NCBI GenBank assembly: GCA_016870275.1
Contig: VGBZ01000002.1
Span: forward strand, 1 to 64,000
From: Actinomycetota bacterium
GTDB taxonomy: Bacteria; Actinomycetota; Acidimicrobiia; Acidimicrobiales; Microtrichaceae
DNA length: 64,000 bases
Direction: 5' to 3'
In this document: piece by piece, positions 30,180 through 39,183 of the stretch
Numbering within the stretch: the first letter of the stretch is position 1
Layout of the letters: every line of letters begins with the position of its first letter
Notes under the pieces: generated by a model
Told to the model about the DNA's origin: nothing
What the model saw: only the letters and a program-made list of their open reading frames with translations
Databases searched by the model: none
Position numbers and translations under genes: made by a program

Positions 30180-30683
30180 TCAGCCACGGTTGATCGACCG
30201 CAGGACCGTCACCATCTCGATGGCCACGTCTGCGGACTCCGCACCCTTGTCGTCGCCGACGACGTCGCCGCGAACTGCGGATCTCACCAGCGCCTGACGG
30301 CGATTCTCGGTGGTGAGAACTCCGAAGACGACCGGAACGCCCGTGTCGAGCTGCACCCGCATCAGACCGTCAGCCACTCCCCCGGCGACGAAGTCGAAGT
30401 GTGGGGTGTCGCCCCTGATCACGGCTCCGATGGCCACGACGGCGTCGTAACGACCAGTGCGAGCCAGAGCTGAGGCGGTCAACGGTAGCTCGTAGGCACC
30501 CGGCACCCAGGCGACGTCGATGGCGTCTGCATCGACTCCGAGCGTCGTCGCTCGCTGCACGAACCCCTCGAGGAGACGATCGGTGATGACGCGATTCCAT
30601 CGGGCACACGCCACCGCCAGGGTCATTCCCGAGCCGTCGAGCTCGACGACTCCCGGATCTCCGGCGGTGAAATCACGTCCCAC
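30180..30683 (-). CDS. ribH: 6,7-dimethyl-8-ribityllumazine synthase
   Basis: Penultimate riboflavin step, condensing the ribityl-uracil amine with dihydroxybutanone phosphate. The 167-residue protein has WVPGAYELP, the AIGAVIRGDTPHFDFV segment with the active-site His, and FGVLTTENRRQAL. GTG 30683 is preceded by GGGGGTG. Last gene of ribD-ribE-ribBA-ribH. Confidence 0.96.
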   Translation of the reverse strand: MGRDFTAGDPGVVELDGSGMTLAVACARWNRVITDRLLEGFVQRATTLGVDADAIDVAWVPGAYELPLTASALARTGRYDAVVAIGAVIRGDTPHFDFVAGGVADGLMRVQLDTGVPVVFGVLTTENRRQALVRSAVRGDVVGDDKGAESADVAIEMVTVLRSINRG

Positions 30684-30707
30684 GACGTCACCCCCGACCC
30701 GTACGAC

Positions 30708-31955
30708 TCATGCTCCGTCCTCATCGAACACGTGGCCCATCCGCTCGCGCTTCGTCCGGAGGTACTCCACGTTCTCCGGGTTGGGTTCGGTCACGACCGG
30801 TTCCCGACCGGAGATGGCCAGACCGAAACCCTCGAGCCCGCCGTACTTGGCGGGGTTGTTGGTCATGAGACGCATGGTCGTGATTCCGAGGTCGTTGAGG
30901 ATCTGTGCGCCGATTCCGTACTCACGCGAATCCACCGGCAGGCCGAGTTCGACGTTGGCATCGACCGTGTCGTGGCCTTGCTCCTGGAGGCTGTAGGCCC
31001 GGATCTTGTGTCCGAGACCGATGCCACGACCTTCGTGCCCGCGCAGGTACACGAGTACGCCGAGACCCTCGTCAGCGATCCGCTTCAGCGCTAGGTCGAG
31101 TTGGACACCACAGTCACAGCGGAGCGAGCCGAACACGTCCCCGGTCAGACACTCCGAGTGCACCCGGACCAGCACATCCTCCTCGCCCTGCACCGCCCCT
31201 CGCACCAGGGCGACGTGCTGCTCGCTGTCGAGTACCGATTCGTACACGTAGCACGTGAAGTCTCCCCACTCCGTGGGGATACGGGCCTCGGCCACACGCC
31301 GGACGAGCTTCTCGGTCTGTCGTCGGTATCGAATCAGCTGAGCGATGCTGACCATCAACAGGCCGTGTTCCTCACAGAAGCCGACCAGATCCGGAACCCG
31401 GGCCATCGTGCCGTCGTCATTGACGATCTCGCACAGCACCCCAGCCGGCGCTCGCCCAGCGAGTCGCGCCAGATCAACGGCGGCTTCGGTGTGCCCAGCC
31501 CGCTTCAGGACCCCACCCTCGGCGTATCGCAGCGGAAAGATGTGCCCCGGTCTCGCCAGGTCGCCGGGCCGGGTCTCGGGGTCGGTCAGGGCCAGCAGCG
31601 TCGCCGAGCGATCAGCAGCCGAGATCCCGGTGGACGTGCCGTGGACCAGATCGACGGAGTAGGTGAACGCCGTGCGATGCGACTCCGTGTTGTCACGAAC
31701 CATGAGCGGGATCTGTAGGGCGTCGAGGCGCTCGCCGGTCAACGGAGCGCAGATCACCCCCGAGGTGTGCCTGACGAAGAAGGCGATCTTCTCGGGCGTC
31801 GCCGCATCAGCGGCCATGATCAGATCGCCTTCGTTCTCCCGGTCCTCGTCATCGACGACCACCACGATCTCCCCGCGGGCCATGGCCTCGACAGCGGCCT
31901 CGATCGAGGCGAACGCCGATCCGGCCGCCCCCTGCTCCTCCACTCGCTCACGCAT
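30708..31955 (-). CDS. ribBA: bifunctional DHBP synthase / GTP cyclohydrolase II
   Basis: Supplies both precursors of riboflavin. The N-terminal RibB domain (residues 1-210) has DDEDRENEGDLI and the GHTEAAVDLARLAG metal/substrate site. The C-terminal RibA domain has RVHSECLTGDVFGSLRCDCG (Zn-binding cysteines) and GHEGRGIGLGHKI. ATG 31955 overlaps the ribE stop by 8 nt; total 415 residues, the usual length. Confidence 0.96.
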   Translation of the reverse strand: MRERVEEQGAAGSAFASIEAAVEAMARGEIVVVVDDEDRENEGDLIMAADAATPEKIAFFVRHTSGVICAPLTGERLDALQIPLMVRDNTESHRTAFTYSVDLVHGTSTGISAADRSATLLALTDPETRPGDLARPGHIFPLRYAEGGVLKRAGHTEAAVDLARLAGRAPAGVLCEIVNDDGTMARVPDLVGFCEEHGLLMVSIAQLIRYRRQTEKLVRRVAEARIPTEWGDFTCYVYESVLDSEQHVALVRGAVQGEEDVLVRVHSECLTGDVFGSLRCDCGVQLDLALKRIADEGLGVLVYLRGHEGRGIGLGHKIRAYSLQEQGHDTVDANVELGLPVDSREYGIGAQILNDLGITTMRLMTNNPAKYGGLEGFGLAISGREPVVTEPNPENVEYLRTKRERMGHVFDEDGA

Positions 31956-32565
31956 CACGAGGCACGCCTGTCGGGCCTGAATCGTTCTGCTGCACTTCCC
32001 CGGTGTACCCCACGAGGAGCCGTTCGGCGTACTTCGCCATGACGTCAACCTCCAGGTTGACCGGATCACCGCTCTGACGCACTCCGAGGGTGGTGACCGA
32101 CATCGTGTGGGGAATGACTGCGACGCTGAAGCTGTCGGCGAGCACATCGACGACGGTGAGACTCACTCCGTCCACGGTCACCGAGCCCTTCTCGACGAGG
32201 TACCGCATCAGATTCGCAGGAACCCGGATCACCAGGTCGGGCGCAGCGACCACGACCTCGCCGACTGCGTCGACGTGTCCCTGCACGAGGTGTCCGCCGA
32301 GACGATCAGCGAGCCTGACCGGTCGCTCGAGGTTGACGGGATCGCCGGGCACCAGACGGTCCAACGATGTCCGCGACTGCGTCTCCGAACTCAGCTCCGC
32401 CCGCCACCAGCCCTCGTCCCACTCCACCACGGTCAGACAACATCCGTTCACCGCAATCGAAGCTCCGAGAGAGACGTCCTCGAGAACCTGCGTAGCGGCG
32501 ATCACGAGATCGCAGCCGTCGCGCCGCTGCACCGTTCCGAGTTCCTCGACGATTCCCGTGAACAT
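31948..32565 (-). CDS. ribE: riboflavin synthase alpha chain
   Basis: Dismutates two lumazines to riboflavin. The 205-residue protein starts with the diagnostic MFTGIVEELG and contains two repeated beta-barrel halves with VNGCCLTVV and VDGVSLTVV at equivalent positions and GHVDAVGEV. ATG 32565 follows the ribD stop by one base (TGAGATG), the same junction as argF-argR. Confidence 0.96.
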   Translation of the reverse strand: MFTGIVEELGTVQRRDGCDLVIAATQVLEDVSLGASIAVNGCCLTVVEWDEGWWRAELSSETQSRTSLDRLVPGDPVNLERPVRLADRLGGHLVQGHVDAVGEVVVAAPDLVIRVPANLMRYLVEKGSVTVDGVSLTVVDVLADSFSVAVIPHTMSVTTLGVRQSGDPVNLEVDVMAKYAERLLVGYTGEVQQNDSGPTGVPRDA

Positions 32566-32566
32566 C

Positions 32567-33631
32567 TCAGGCTGATCCGGCACTCGGATCGGACGGAACC
32601 GTCTCGAGGGTCGTGAGCTCGAGGCGGAGGTCCTCGCCGATGCGCTCGGCGCTGGTGAACCGGCCACGCCACACCTCGGAGATGTCGAACGCTCCGTGCC
32701 CACCGAAGAGTCCGGGTGCATCACTGCCACCGAACAGTGCCGGAGCGAGGTACAGCACGTAACGATCGACCAGGCCGGCGCGATGGAACTCACCGGCCAC
32801 CTTGGACCCTCCCTCCACGAGCAACTGGATCACCCCTTCGTCACCGAGTTGGTCGAGGACGTCGCCGAGTTCGCCCTTGACCTCGGTGCAGGGGTGCACA
32901 GCAGCATCGAGGGGGATCGAGCCGAGGACGATACGCCGGGGGTCGAGGCCGCCACGTTCCGGTACGGCCGGATCGTGGTAATCACGGACGGTCAACGATG
33001 GGTCGTCACGTCGAATCGTGCCGGCGCCGACGAGGATCGCATCGGACTCGGCTCGCAGACGGTGCCCGTCGGCGCGTGCCTCGGGCGAGGTGATCCACTG
33101 ACTGGTGCCGTTCGGAGCGGCCGTTCGACCATCTGTCGAAGCTGCAAGCTTCAACACGACCCACGGGCGTCCGGTGATCCTGTGCTTCAGATAGGGCCGG
33201 AGCTGGTTGACCACCTGGGCCGCCTGGACGCCGACGTCGACGGTGATCCCTGCTGAGCGGAGTGCCTCCACACCGGTGCCAGCCACCAGTGGGTCAGGAT
33301 CCTCGATGCCGACGACCACTCGAGTGACTCCGGACGCCATGACAGCCTCCACGCAGGGTGGGGTCCGTCCGTGGTGAGAGCACGGCTCGAGCGTCACGTA
33401 CAGAGTGGATCCCACAGCGTCGGTTCCGGCGGCGTCGAGGGCGACGATCTCGGCATGACGGCCTCCCACCTGCTCCGTCGAGCCCTCGTACATGGTGCCG
33501 TCTCCGGTCCGCACCACAGCGCCGACCCACGGGTTCGGCGGGGCCAGGCAGCGGGACCGGGCCCCGGCAGTGATCGCCCGGGTCATGCACTCACGATCGA
33601 CGGCATCGCCTGCGGATTCGGGTGACATCAC
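32567..33631 (-). CDS. ribD: bifunctional riboflavin deaminase/reductase
   Basis: Deaminates and then reduces the pyrimidine intermediate. The N-terminal deaminase domain has GGRHAEIVAL and the Zn motif EPCSHHGRTPPC. The C-terminal reductase has VVLKLAASTDGR, ITSPEARADGH and LLVEGGSKVAGEF. GTG 33631 (354 residues) lies 6 nt after a TAGGCT hexamer, suggesting a leaderless start; the next codon, ATG 33628, is an alternative. No FMN riboswitch precedes it. Confidence 0.95.
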   Translation of the reverse strand: MMSPESAGDAVDRECMTRAITAGARSRCLAPPNPWVGAVVRTGDGTMYEGSTEQVGGRHAEIVALDAAGTDAVGSTLYVTLEPCSHHGRTPPCVEAVMASGVTRVVVGIEDPDPLVAGTGVEALRSAGITVDVGVQAAQVVNQLRPYLKHRITGRPWVVLKLAASTDGRTAAPNGTSQWITSPEARADGHRLRAESDAILVGAGTIRRDDPSLTVRDYHDPAVPERGGLDPRRIVLGSIPLDAAVHPCTEVKGELGDVLDQLGDEGVIQLLVEGGSKVAGEFHRAGLVDRYVLYLAPALFGGSDAPGLFGGHGAFDISEVWRGRFTSAERIGEDLRLELTTLETVPSDPSAGSA

Positions 33632-33637
33632 CCATCA

Positions 33638-33643
33638 AGCCTA
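33638..33643 (-). promoter_or_regulatory. ribD -10 (leaderless)
   Basis: TAGGCT on the minus strand, 6 nt upstream of the ribD GTG, in the 44-bp gap after mogA. The gap is too short for an FMN riboswitch. Confidence 0.5.
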
Positions 33644-33675
33644 GACCCCGGTACGCCCCCGGGAGACCTCCGCCC

Positions 33676-34200
33676 TCAGTCGTGCCGACCGTGCGAGCCG
33701 CCGAGCAGGTCGACTGCGTGCTCCACCACGTCGAGGATCGCCTCGAGCATCTCCACTGCTCCCGACGGGTTTCCCGGGGTGTTGACGATGAGCGCGGCCC
33801 CCCGGATTCCCGCGAGTCCCCGAGAGAGCCGACCGAGCGGGTTCACCGCCCGCATGGCCTCGGCCAGGCCGGGAGCGGAGCGGTCGATCACCCGTGCGGT
33901 CCCCTCCGGGGTGACATCACGCGGGCCGAAGCCGGTCCCCCCGGTCGTCACGATCAACCCGTTGAACCCGTACGACATGTAGCTCAGGGCGTTGGCGACC
34001 TCCTCGACCGAATCCGCCACCACACGATGCTCGATCACGAGGAGCCCAGCATCTCCAAGCCGGTTCACCAGCGCCGCACCGCCGAGATCCTCCCGGGTAC
34101 CGGCATCGACGCTGTCGGAGACGGTCAGGACCTTCGCCCGGTGCACCGCCGAGGAGTTCCCCGCTGCTCGTTCACTCACGTCGCTGATCGTAGGTGACAT
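33676..34200 (-). CDS. MogA/MoaB-family molybdenum cofactor protein
   Basis: Molybdopterin adenylyltransferase-type protein of 174 residues. After a polar N-terminus the MPT-binding fold shows KVLTVSDSVDAGTRED, IVTTGGTGFGPRDVTPE and IVNTPGNPSGAVEMLEAI. MogA and MoaB cannot be separated safely from sequence. ATG 34200 shares one base with the rsmB stop (TGATG). It occupies the place where rpe lies in mycobacteria; no other cofactor genes are nearby. Confidence 0.9.
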   Translation of the reverse strand: MSPTISDVSERAAGNSSAVHRAKVLTVSDSVDAGTREDLGGAALVNRLGDAGLLVIEHRVVADSVEEVANALSYMSYGFNGLIVTTGGTGFGPRDVTPEGTARVIDRSAPGLAEAMRAVNPLGRLSRGLAGIRGAALIVNTPGNPSGAVEMLEAILDVVEHAVDLLGGSHGRHD

Positions 34201-35336
34201 CAACCCCGTCGATACCGGAAGACCGCCATGCCGTCGTATTCACCACCGATCGGCAGGAGCAACGCCCCCCGGCCCCAGGGGATCCATGGTGGACCGGGTG
34301 GTGGCAACGGTTCGAGATGGCAGTCGTCTGCGGCGATGGCGTCGTCCACGCCGAAGGTCTCGGCCCGAGTCAGGGTGCACACGCTGTAGGTGAGCTCGCC
34401 CCCCGGTCGGAGGAGCCGCACGGCGGCACGCAGCAACTCGACCTGCTGCCCTGCGAGGCGCTCTGGGGCTTCGGCGTCGATCCGCCAACGGGCGTCCGCC
34501 CGGCGGGCGAGCACACCGAGCCCGGAGCAGGGAGCATCGAGGAGGACCCGATCAGCGACACCGGAACGCATCGGCGGATAGCGGGCATCGGCGGAGATCA
34601 CCCGCATCGCCCCCGGCCCGGCGTCGAGCGCCGCCGAGCGGAGCAGGCCGAGCCGTGAGCCGCCGGGCTCCCCGGCGATCACCGTGGCTCCAGTCGCTGC
34701 GAGAGCGGTGGCCTTCCCCCCCGGAGCGGCACACAGATCGACGACGAGGTCGCCCGGGCTCGCACCCACAACCTCGACGACCCACTGCGAGGCGAGGTCC
34801 TGGACGTACCCGTCGGCCCGGGTGTGGACCCGGGGCGGCACGTTCATGGCCTCCATCGCAGCAGTGGCCCGAACCGGACCGAGATCCTCGACCAAGCGGT
34901 CGTGGATCCAGTCGGGGTAGCTCAATTCCTCGGCGGGGCTGGCAAAGTGCACCGGGGCATCGGCCACCCGCCGCAGAACAGCATTGAGGAGACCCCGGAA
35001 TCGCTGCGGGACCGCCTCGACCGTGGTGGACACCACGGCGTAGGCCGGGAGGTCGTCTCGATAGATCAACTGGTACGCACCGAGACGGAGCGCACGCCGA
35101 GCCGTTGGCGGCGGTGGACGCTCGAGGTGGACGTCGACGAGGGCGTCGAGCGACCGACGACGGCGGAGGGTGCCGGCGACGAGGTCGGTGACCAGACGCC
35201 TGTCGGCGACGGACAGGGAAGAGGCATCGAGCGCATGACGAAGCGCCAGGTTGGCGTACGCCCCGTCGTCCTCGACCCGAGTGAGCACGTCGAGGGCGAG
35301 GCGCCGTGCAGGCACGCCCGTTCGGTCCTCACCCAC
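34200..35336 (-). CDS. rsmB: 16S rRNA m5C967 methyltransferase
   Basis: RsmB/Sun family. An N-terminal NusB-like RNA-binding domain (residues about 8-130, starting RRLALDVL) precedes a SAM-dependent methyltransferase domain with DLCAAPGGKATAL, DAPCSGLGVL (motif IV Cys) and YSVCTLTRAE (motif VI catalytic Cys). Both cysteines are present. GTG 35336 gives 378 residues, a little short for the family, and overlaps fmt by 8 nt (GTGGGTGA). Longer starts run back into fmt in another frame. Confidence 0.92.
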   Translation of the reverse strand: MGEDRTGVPARRLALDVLTRVEDDGAYANLALRHALDASSLSVADRRLVTDLVAGTLRRRRSLDALVDVHLERPPPPTARRALRLGAYQLIYRDDLPAYAVVSTTVEAVPQRFRGLLNAVLRRVADAPVHFASPAEELSYPDWIHDRLVEDLGPVRATAAMEAMNVPPRVHTRADGYVQDLASQWVVEVVGASPGDLVVDLCAAPGGKATALAATGATVIAGEPGGSRLGLLRSAALDAGPGAMRVISADARYPPMRSGVADRVLLDAPCSGLGVLARRADARWRIDAEAPERLAGQQVELLRAAVRLLRPGGELTYSVCTLTRAETFGVDDAIAADDCHLEPLPPPGPPWIPWGRGALLLPIGGEYDGMAVFRYRRG

Positions 35337-36210
35337 TGAACGTCTCACCGGGCAGCAGTCGCGCACCGTTCCTGAACTGCGATGCATCCTGCTCCTTGCG
35401 CCCGGCTGGCCGCAGGGTGAGCACCTCGAGTGCGGAACCATCGCCACAGGCCACTCGGAGACCTGTGCGGCCGAGAACCTGTCCGGGGACGGCGTCATCG
35501 CTTCGCTCCGCCGACGGCTCGGCGGCCACGACCACGACCCGCTGGCCACGGAACGTCGACCAAGCGCCACCGATGCGCACCGTTCTGACCGCCTCGCTAG
35601 CTGAGCGGCTCCAGTCGAGACGGCGATCCGCAGCGGTGATCTTCTCGGCGTAGGTCACTCCCTCGGTCGCCTGCGGGACCGGGTCACCGAGACCACGGGA
35701 GAGCGCATCGACGAGCATGCCGGCGCCGAGATGACCCAACTCGGCAGCGAGCGCCGCAGCCGTGACATCCGGGCTCACGGTGTGTTCGATGCTGCAGAAC
35801 ACCGGACCGGTGTCGAGCGTCGGCTCGACCTCCATCAGGCACACTCCGGTCACCGAGTCACCGGCGAGGATCGCCCTTTCGACGGGGGCGGCGCCACGCC
35901 ATCGCGGGAGCAACGAGAAGTGGAGGTTCACGACCGGGAACGCTGCGAGCACCTCCGGCCCGAGGATCCGGCCGTAGGCGACCACCACACCGAGTTCGGC
36001 CGATCCAGCGACCGCATCGAGCGGATCGCTCGTCACCGTCAACCCGAGTCGTTCTGCTGTCGCTCCGACCGGGGTGGGCGTGCGAGCACTCCCCCGCCCC
36101 CGGCGCCGTTCCGGGTTGGTCACCACCACGACGATGTCGTGGCCGGCTTCGACGAGTGCGTGCAGCGGCTCGACGGCGATCTGGGGCGAGCCGAAGTAGG
36201 CGAGCCTCAC
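35329..36210 (-). CDS. fmt: methionyl-tRNA formyltransferase
   Basis: Formylates initiator Met-tRNA. The 293-residue protein has the folate-binding N-terminal domain (MRLAYFGSPQIAVEPL, NLHFSLLPRWRGAAPVERAI, with catalytic Asn and His) and a C-terminal OB-like tRNA-binding domain starting around residue 205. GTG 36210 overlaps the def stop by GTGA, keeping formylation and deformylation genes together. Confidence 0.96.
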   Translation of the reverse strand: MRLAYFGSPQIAVEPLHALVEAGHDIVVVVTNPERRRGRGSARTPTPVGATAERLGLTVTSDPLDAVAGSAELGVVVAYGRILGPEVLAAFPVVNLHFSLLPRWRGAAPVERAILAGDSVTGVCLMEVEPTLDTGPVFCSIEHTVSPDVTAAALAAELGHLGAGMLVDALSRGLGDPVPQATEGVTYAEKITAADRRLDWSRSASEAVRTVRIGGAWSTFRGQRVVVVAAEPSAERSDDAVPGQVLGRTGLRVACGDGSALEVLTLRPAGRKEQDASQFRNGARLLPGETFSG

Positions 36211-36749
36211 CGGAGCCGGAACCGGGACCCGAGTGAGGGCTGTGGTTCGCCGGCACCGAGTTGCAGTTCCCGCACAGCCCGACGCGCACTGCGGCGCTGA
36301 TCCTCGTCGAGTCGGTCCAACATGAGCACGCCATCAAGGTGGTCGAGTTCATGTTGGATCACCCGGGCGAGAAAATCATCAGCTGTCAGGCTCACCTCGT
36401 CACCGTCGAGATTCCGACCAGTGACGTGGATGGCCTTGGGTCGAACGATGTCGAAGTGGAGTCCGGGGATGCTCAAGCAGCCCTCGAAGAACTCGAGTTC
36501 ACCGTCGGTCTCCGTGATCACGGGATTGATCAGGACCTGCGGTCCGTCGCCTTCGCCGAGGTCGTAGACGAAGAACCGCTTCTGGACCCCCACCTGTGGG
36601 GCTGCGAGACCGACCCCCGGGGCGGCGTACATCGTGGCGAACATGTCCTCACAGAGCCGGGCCAGCCGACCGTCGATCTCACTCACCTCAGCGGAGCGTT
36701 CGGTCAGGACGGGATCGCCGACGATTCGAATCGTGTGGGGACTCAACAC
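36207..36749 (-). CDS. def: peptide deformylase
   Basis: Removes the N-formyl group from new proteins. The 180-residue metalloenzyme has all three motifs: GVGLAAPQVG, EGCLSIPG (metal Cys) and QHELDHLDG (metal His pair and catalytic Glu). GTG 36749 lies 6 nt downstream of TAGCCT, consistent with a leaderless mRNA for def-fmt-rsmB-mogA. Confidence 0.96.
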   Translation of the reverse strand: MLSPHTIRIVGDPVLTERSAEVSEIDGRLARLCEDMFATMYAAPGVGLAAPQVGVQKRFFVYDLGEGDGPQVLINPVITETDGELEFFEGCLSIPGLHFDIVRPKAIHVTGRNLDGDEVSLTADDFLARVIQHELDHLDGVLMLDRLDEDQRRSARRAVRELQLGAGEPQPSLGSRFRLR

Positions 36750-36755
36750 CCATTC

Positions 36756-36765
36756 AGGCTACCGT
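36756..36765. promoter_or_regulatory. overlapping divergent -10 elements of def and the rsmC-like gene
   Basis: On the minus strand TAGCCT (36756-36761) sits 6 nt before the def GTG. On the plus strand TACCGT (36760-36765) sits 7 nt before the rsmC-like GTG at 36773. The hexamers share two base pairs and only 23 bp separate the two start codons, so both genes look leaderless and polymerase could not occupy both at once. Confidence 0.5.
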
Positions 36766-36772
36766 CACCGTG

Positions 36773-37372
36773 GTGTCGGGATCCGACCACTACTTCACCG
36801 GCGAGCCCAACTCCGCCCCCGTCGAGCGAAGCGTTCGCATGAGACTCGGTGAGGAATTCGTTGCTCTCACCACGTCGAGCGGCACGTTCTCCCCGACACG
36901 GATCGACGCCGGAACGGCCCTCCTCATCGAATCACTGCCCGGAGTCTGCGAGGCTCCTGCGGGGGCGGTGCTCGATCTGGGGTGCGGTTACGGGCCCCTC
37001 GCCCTGACGGTTGCACAGAGATGGCCAGACCGGCCGGTCTGGGCGATCGACGTGAACCAACGGGCGCTGGCGGACTGCAGGAGCAACGCGCAGCGGCTCG
37101 GCCTGCCGGTCGAGGTCGTCGATCCAGAAGCGGTTCCGGCCGACCAGGGTTTCGCAGTCATCGTCTCCAACCCTCCTGTGCGGATCGGGAAGGCGGCCCA
37201 ACACTCCCTGCTCTCGACGTGGGTCGATCGGCTGGTGCCGGGCGGCGAGGCATGGCTGGTGGTCTCGCGCCACCTCGGGGCCGACACGATGGCATCGTGG
37301 TTCGTCGACGGCGGCCGACACGTCGAACGGGTTCGTTCCCGTCGCGGTTATCGAATCCTCCGCATCACCTGA
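36773..37372 (+). CDS. RsmC-like SAM-dependent methyltransferase
   Basis: A 199-residue protein matching the C-terminal catalytic half of RsmC/RlmG-type guanine-N2 methyltransferases: DHYFTGEPNSAP at the N-terminus, the SAM loop VLDLGCGYGPLAL, and SNPPVRIGK in the place of the NPP(F/W) catalytic motif. It probably methylates rRNA. GTG 36773 is chosen for its match to the family start and the upstream TACCGT. Divergent from def. Confidence 0.87.
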   Translation: MSGSDHYFTGEPNSAPVERSVRMRLGEEFVALTTSSGTFSPTRIDAGTALLIESLPGVCEAPAGAVLDLGCGYGPLALTVAQRWPDRPVWAIDVNQRALADCRSNAQRLGLPVEVVDPEAVPADQGFAVIVSNPPVRIGKAAQHSLLSTWVDRLVPGGEAWLVVSRHLGADTMASWFVDGGRHVERVRSRRGYRILRIT

Positions 37373-37382
37373 GTCACCCGAT

Positions 37383-39152
37383 TCATCCCGTCCGGAGAGG
37401 GTCGACCCACAAACGGAGCCGGCCGGACGGCCGTTCGACCTGTGCCAGCGCATCGAGCAGCAGCCGCTGATCCCAACTCCGCAGGAGCCACTGCCCCGAG
37501 GCATCAGGACCGAGCCGTTCAATCCCCTCGATCGGAGCGAGGCGTTCCATGAACGCCGGTGCGGCCTCCCGACCGACGACGGCGATGGTCGCCGCAGGCG
37601 GATCCCCGAGCGCCTCACGTTCACGCCAGGTCGATTCGACCAGATCGGAGGGATCCCCGGCGGCCGCCGCCCGCAACACCTGATGCTCCGGGTCACGAGT
37701 TTGCACCAGCACCGTGCCTCCGCCGTGTCTGCGGCCACCAACGAGGCGACCGGCGGCAACGATCAGCCCGAGCGACTCCTCAGCGGCCCGGTAACGGGGC
37801 GCGAGCAACTCTGCGTCCACATCGAGCAGCGCCACCAGACCCGCTGCGTGGATCCGGTGCAGCACCGCCTCGGTGCCCACGACGACGCCGACGTTGTCGG
37901 CGATCGCGTCGCCGGGTGTCCGCCGAGACCCCCCGGTGACCGCGATCACGGGTTCCCGTACGAGCGCTTCGAGTTGCTCCCGCACCGTCGTCACCCCGGG
38001 CCGGAGGTTGGACAGCGCCGTCGAGCCGCAGGCCGCACACACCAGCGGACGGGTGTCGCCACAACGGAGACACACGAGTAGGCCCGCCTCGTCCTGTCGG
38101 ACCACCGCCCCGCACCGCTCACAGGCGGCAACGGTTCCACACGATCGGCAGGCGAGCAGGCGGGCCCGGCCGGTCCGGTTGACGACGCAGACGACCCGTT
38201 CTCCGCTGGCCCGAACCGTGCGGATGCGCTCGACGAGCGTCGGTGAGAACAGTCCGGTGCGCCCGCGATCCTCCTCCCGTCGGTCGACGATCTCGAGTCT
38301 CGGCCATGATCCCGCCATGTCGGCCGCGGCCGGCACCGGAGGTGCCGAGGCGGCCCGCCGGGCCTCGAGGGTGGGGATCGGCGAGACGAGGACGCACGGG
38401 ACACCCGCCCGACGGGCTCGTTCGATCGCGACCTCCCGGGCATTCCACGTGGGCGACTCCTCCTGTTGGAGGCGGGGGTCGTGTTCATCGATCACCACGA
38501 CCGCTGCGAGCGCCGGCGTCGGGGCGAACACTGCGCCGCGACCGCCGACGACCGTCGCCCCGCCCAGGGCGGCTGAGAAATCTCGGTTCCAGCGAGCCGC
38601 AGCAGCACCGGAGCGACGCAGGGCGGTGCCGACCGCCGTCACCGTGTCCGCGGCGCCCGCCACGACGAGCGCCTGTCCGAGCGACGCTGCCGCCAGAGCC
38701 ACCGGTGCCAGATCGGCGTCGACCGGCCACTCGAGCACCCAAGTTCCCGGGCCGCGGCGGAACAGGTCGAGCGCAACGGGATCCGGGATGCCTCGAGCCG
38801 GTGGGCGGGGATGAATCGGTGGCCGGGAGTGCACCCGCCGATCAGGAGTGCCATGACGCAACACGCTCGCCAGACGACCGGCCCATCGCCATGCGACCCA
38901 TCCGCAGAGGTCGATGACATCGGAGGACGGACCGATCCCGGAGACCTGCAGGATCGGCTGCAGAGTCACGCCGGGTGGTGTGGGTGGGTCGACCTCCAGG
39001 ACCCAGCCGTCCACACGCCTGCCGGCCAGGGAAACCCGTACCACGCTGCCCACCTCGACACGATCGACGAACTGTTCGGGTACGGCGTAGTCAAAGGCCC
39101 GGTCGATCGCCGGCACGTCGACCAGCACCGAGACCGACGTCGGGGCACTCAC
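37383..39152 (-). CDS. priA: PriA-like primosomal protein without helicase P-loop
   Basis: Replication-restart factor homologue, 589 residues. The N-terminal DNA-binding domain (VLVDVPAIDRAFDYAVPE), a Walker-B-like VVVIDEHDP, eight cysteines in four C-x-x-C pairs (about residues 333-375) and the C-terminal domain are present. The Walker A motif (GxGKT) expected near residue 150 is missing, as in other actinobacterial PriA proteins, so ATP-driven helicase activity is unlikely. GTG 39152 is the first start compatible with the family and lies 31 bp after metK. Confidence 0.88.
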   Translation of the reverse strand: MSAPTSVSVLVDVPAIDRAFDYAVPEQFVDRVEVGSVVRVSLAGRRVDGWVLEVDPPTPPGVTLQPILQVSGIGPSSDVIDLCGWVAWRWAGRLASVLRHGTPDRRVHSRPPIHPRPPARGIPDPVALDLFRRGPGTWVLEWPVDADLAPVALAAASLGQALVVAGAADTVTAVGTALRRSGAAAARWNRDFSAALGGATVVGGRGAVFAPTPALAAVVVIDEHDPRLQQEESPTWNAREVAIERARRAGVPCVLVSPIPTLEARRAASAPPVPAAADMAGSWPRLEIVDRREEDRGRTGLFSPTLVERIRTVRASGERVVCVVNRTGRARLLACRSCGTVAACERCGAVVRQDEAGLLVCLRCGDTRPLVCAACGSTALSNLRPGVTTVREQLEALVREPVIAVTGGSRRTPGDAIADNVGVVVGTEAVLHRIHAAGLVALLDVDAELLAPRYRAAEESLGLIVAAGRLVGGRRHGGGTVLVQTRDPEHQVLRAAAAGDPSDLVESTWREREALGDPPAATIAVVGREAAPAFMERLAPIEGIERLGPDASGQWLLRSWDQRLLLDALAQVERPSGRLRLWVDPLRTG

Positions 39153-39183
39153 CGATGCCGAGGGCCCGAGCTGGCGGTCACAC

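Noticed and set aside
32696-33256. Plus-strand frame of 186 codons
   Set aside because: Antisense to ribD; no domain recognised.
33632-33675. FMN riboswitch before ribD
   Set aside because: The gap to mogA is only 44 bp and lacks the conserved RFN elements; a leaderless -10 explains the region.
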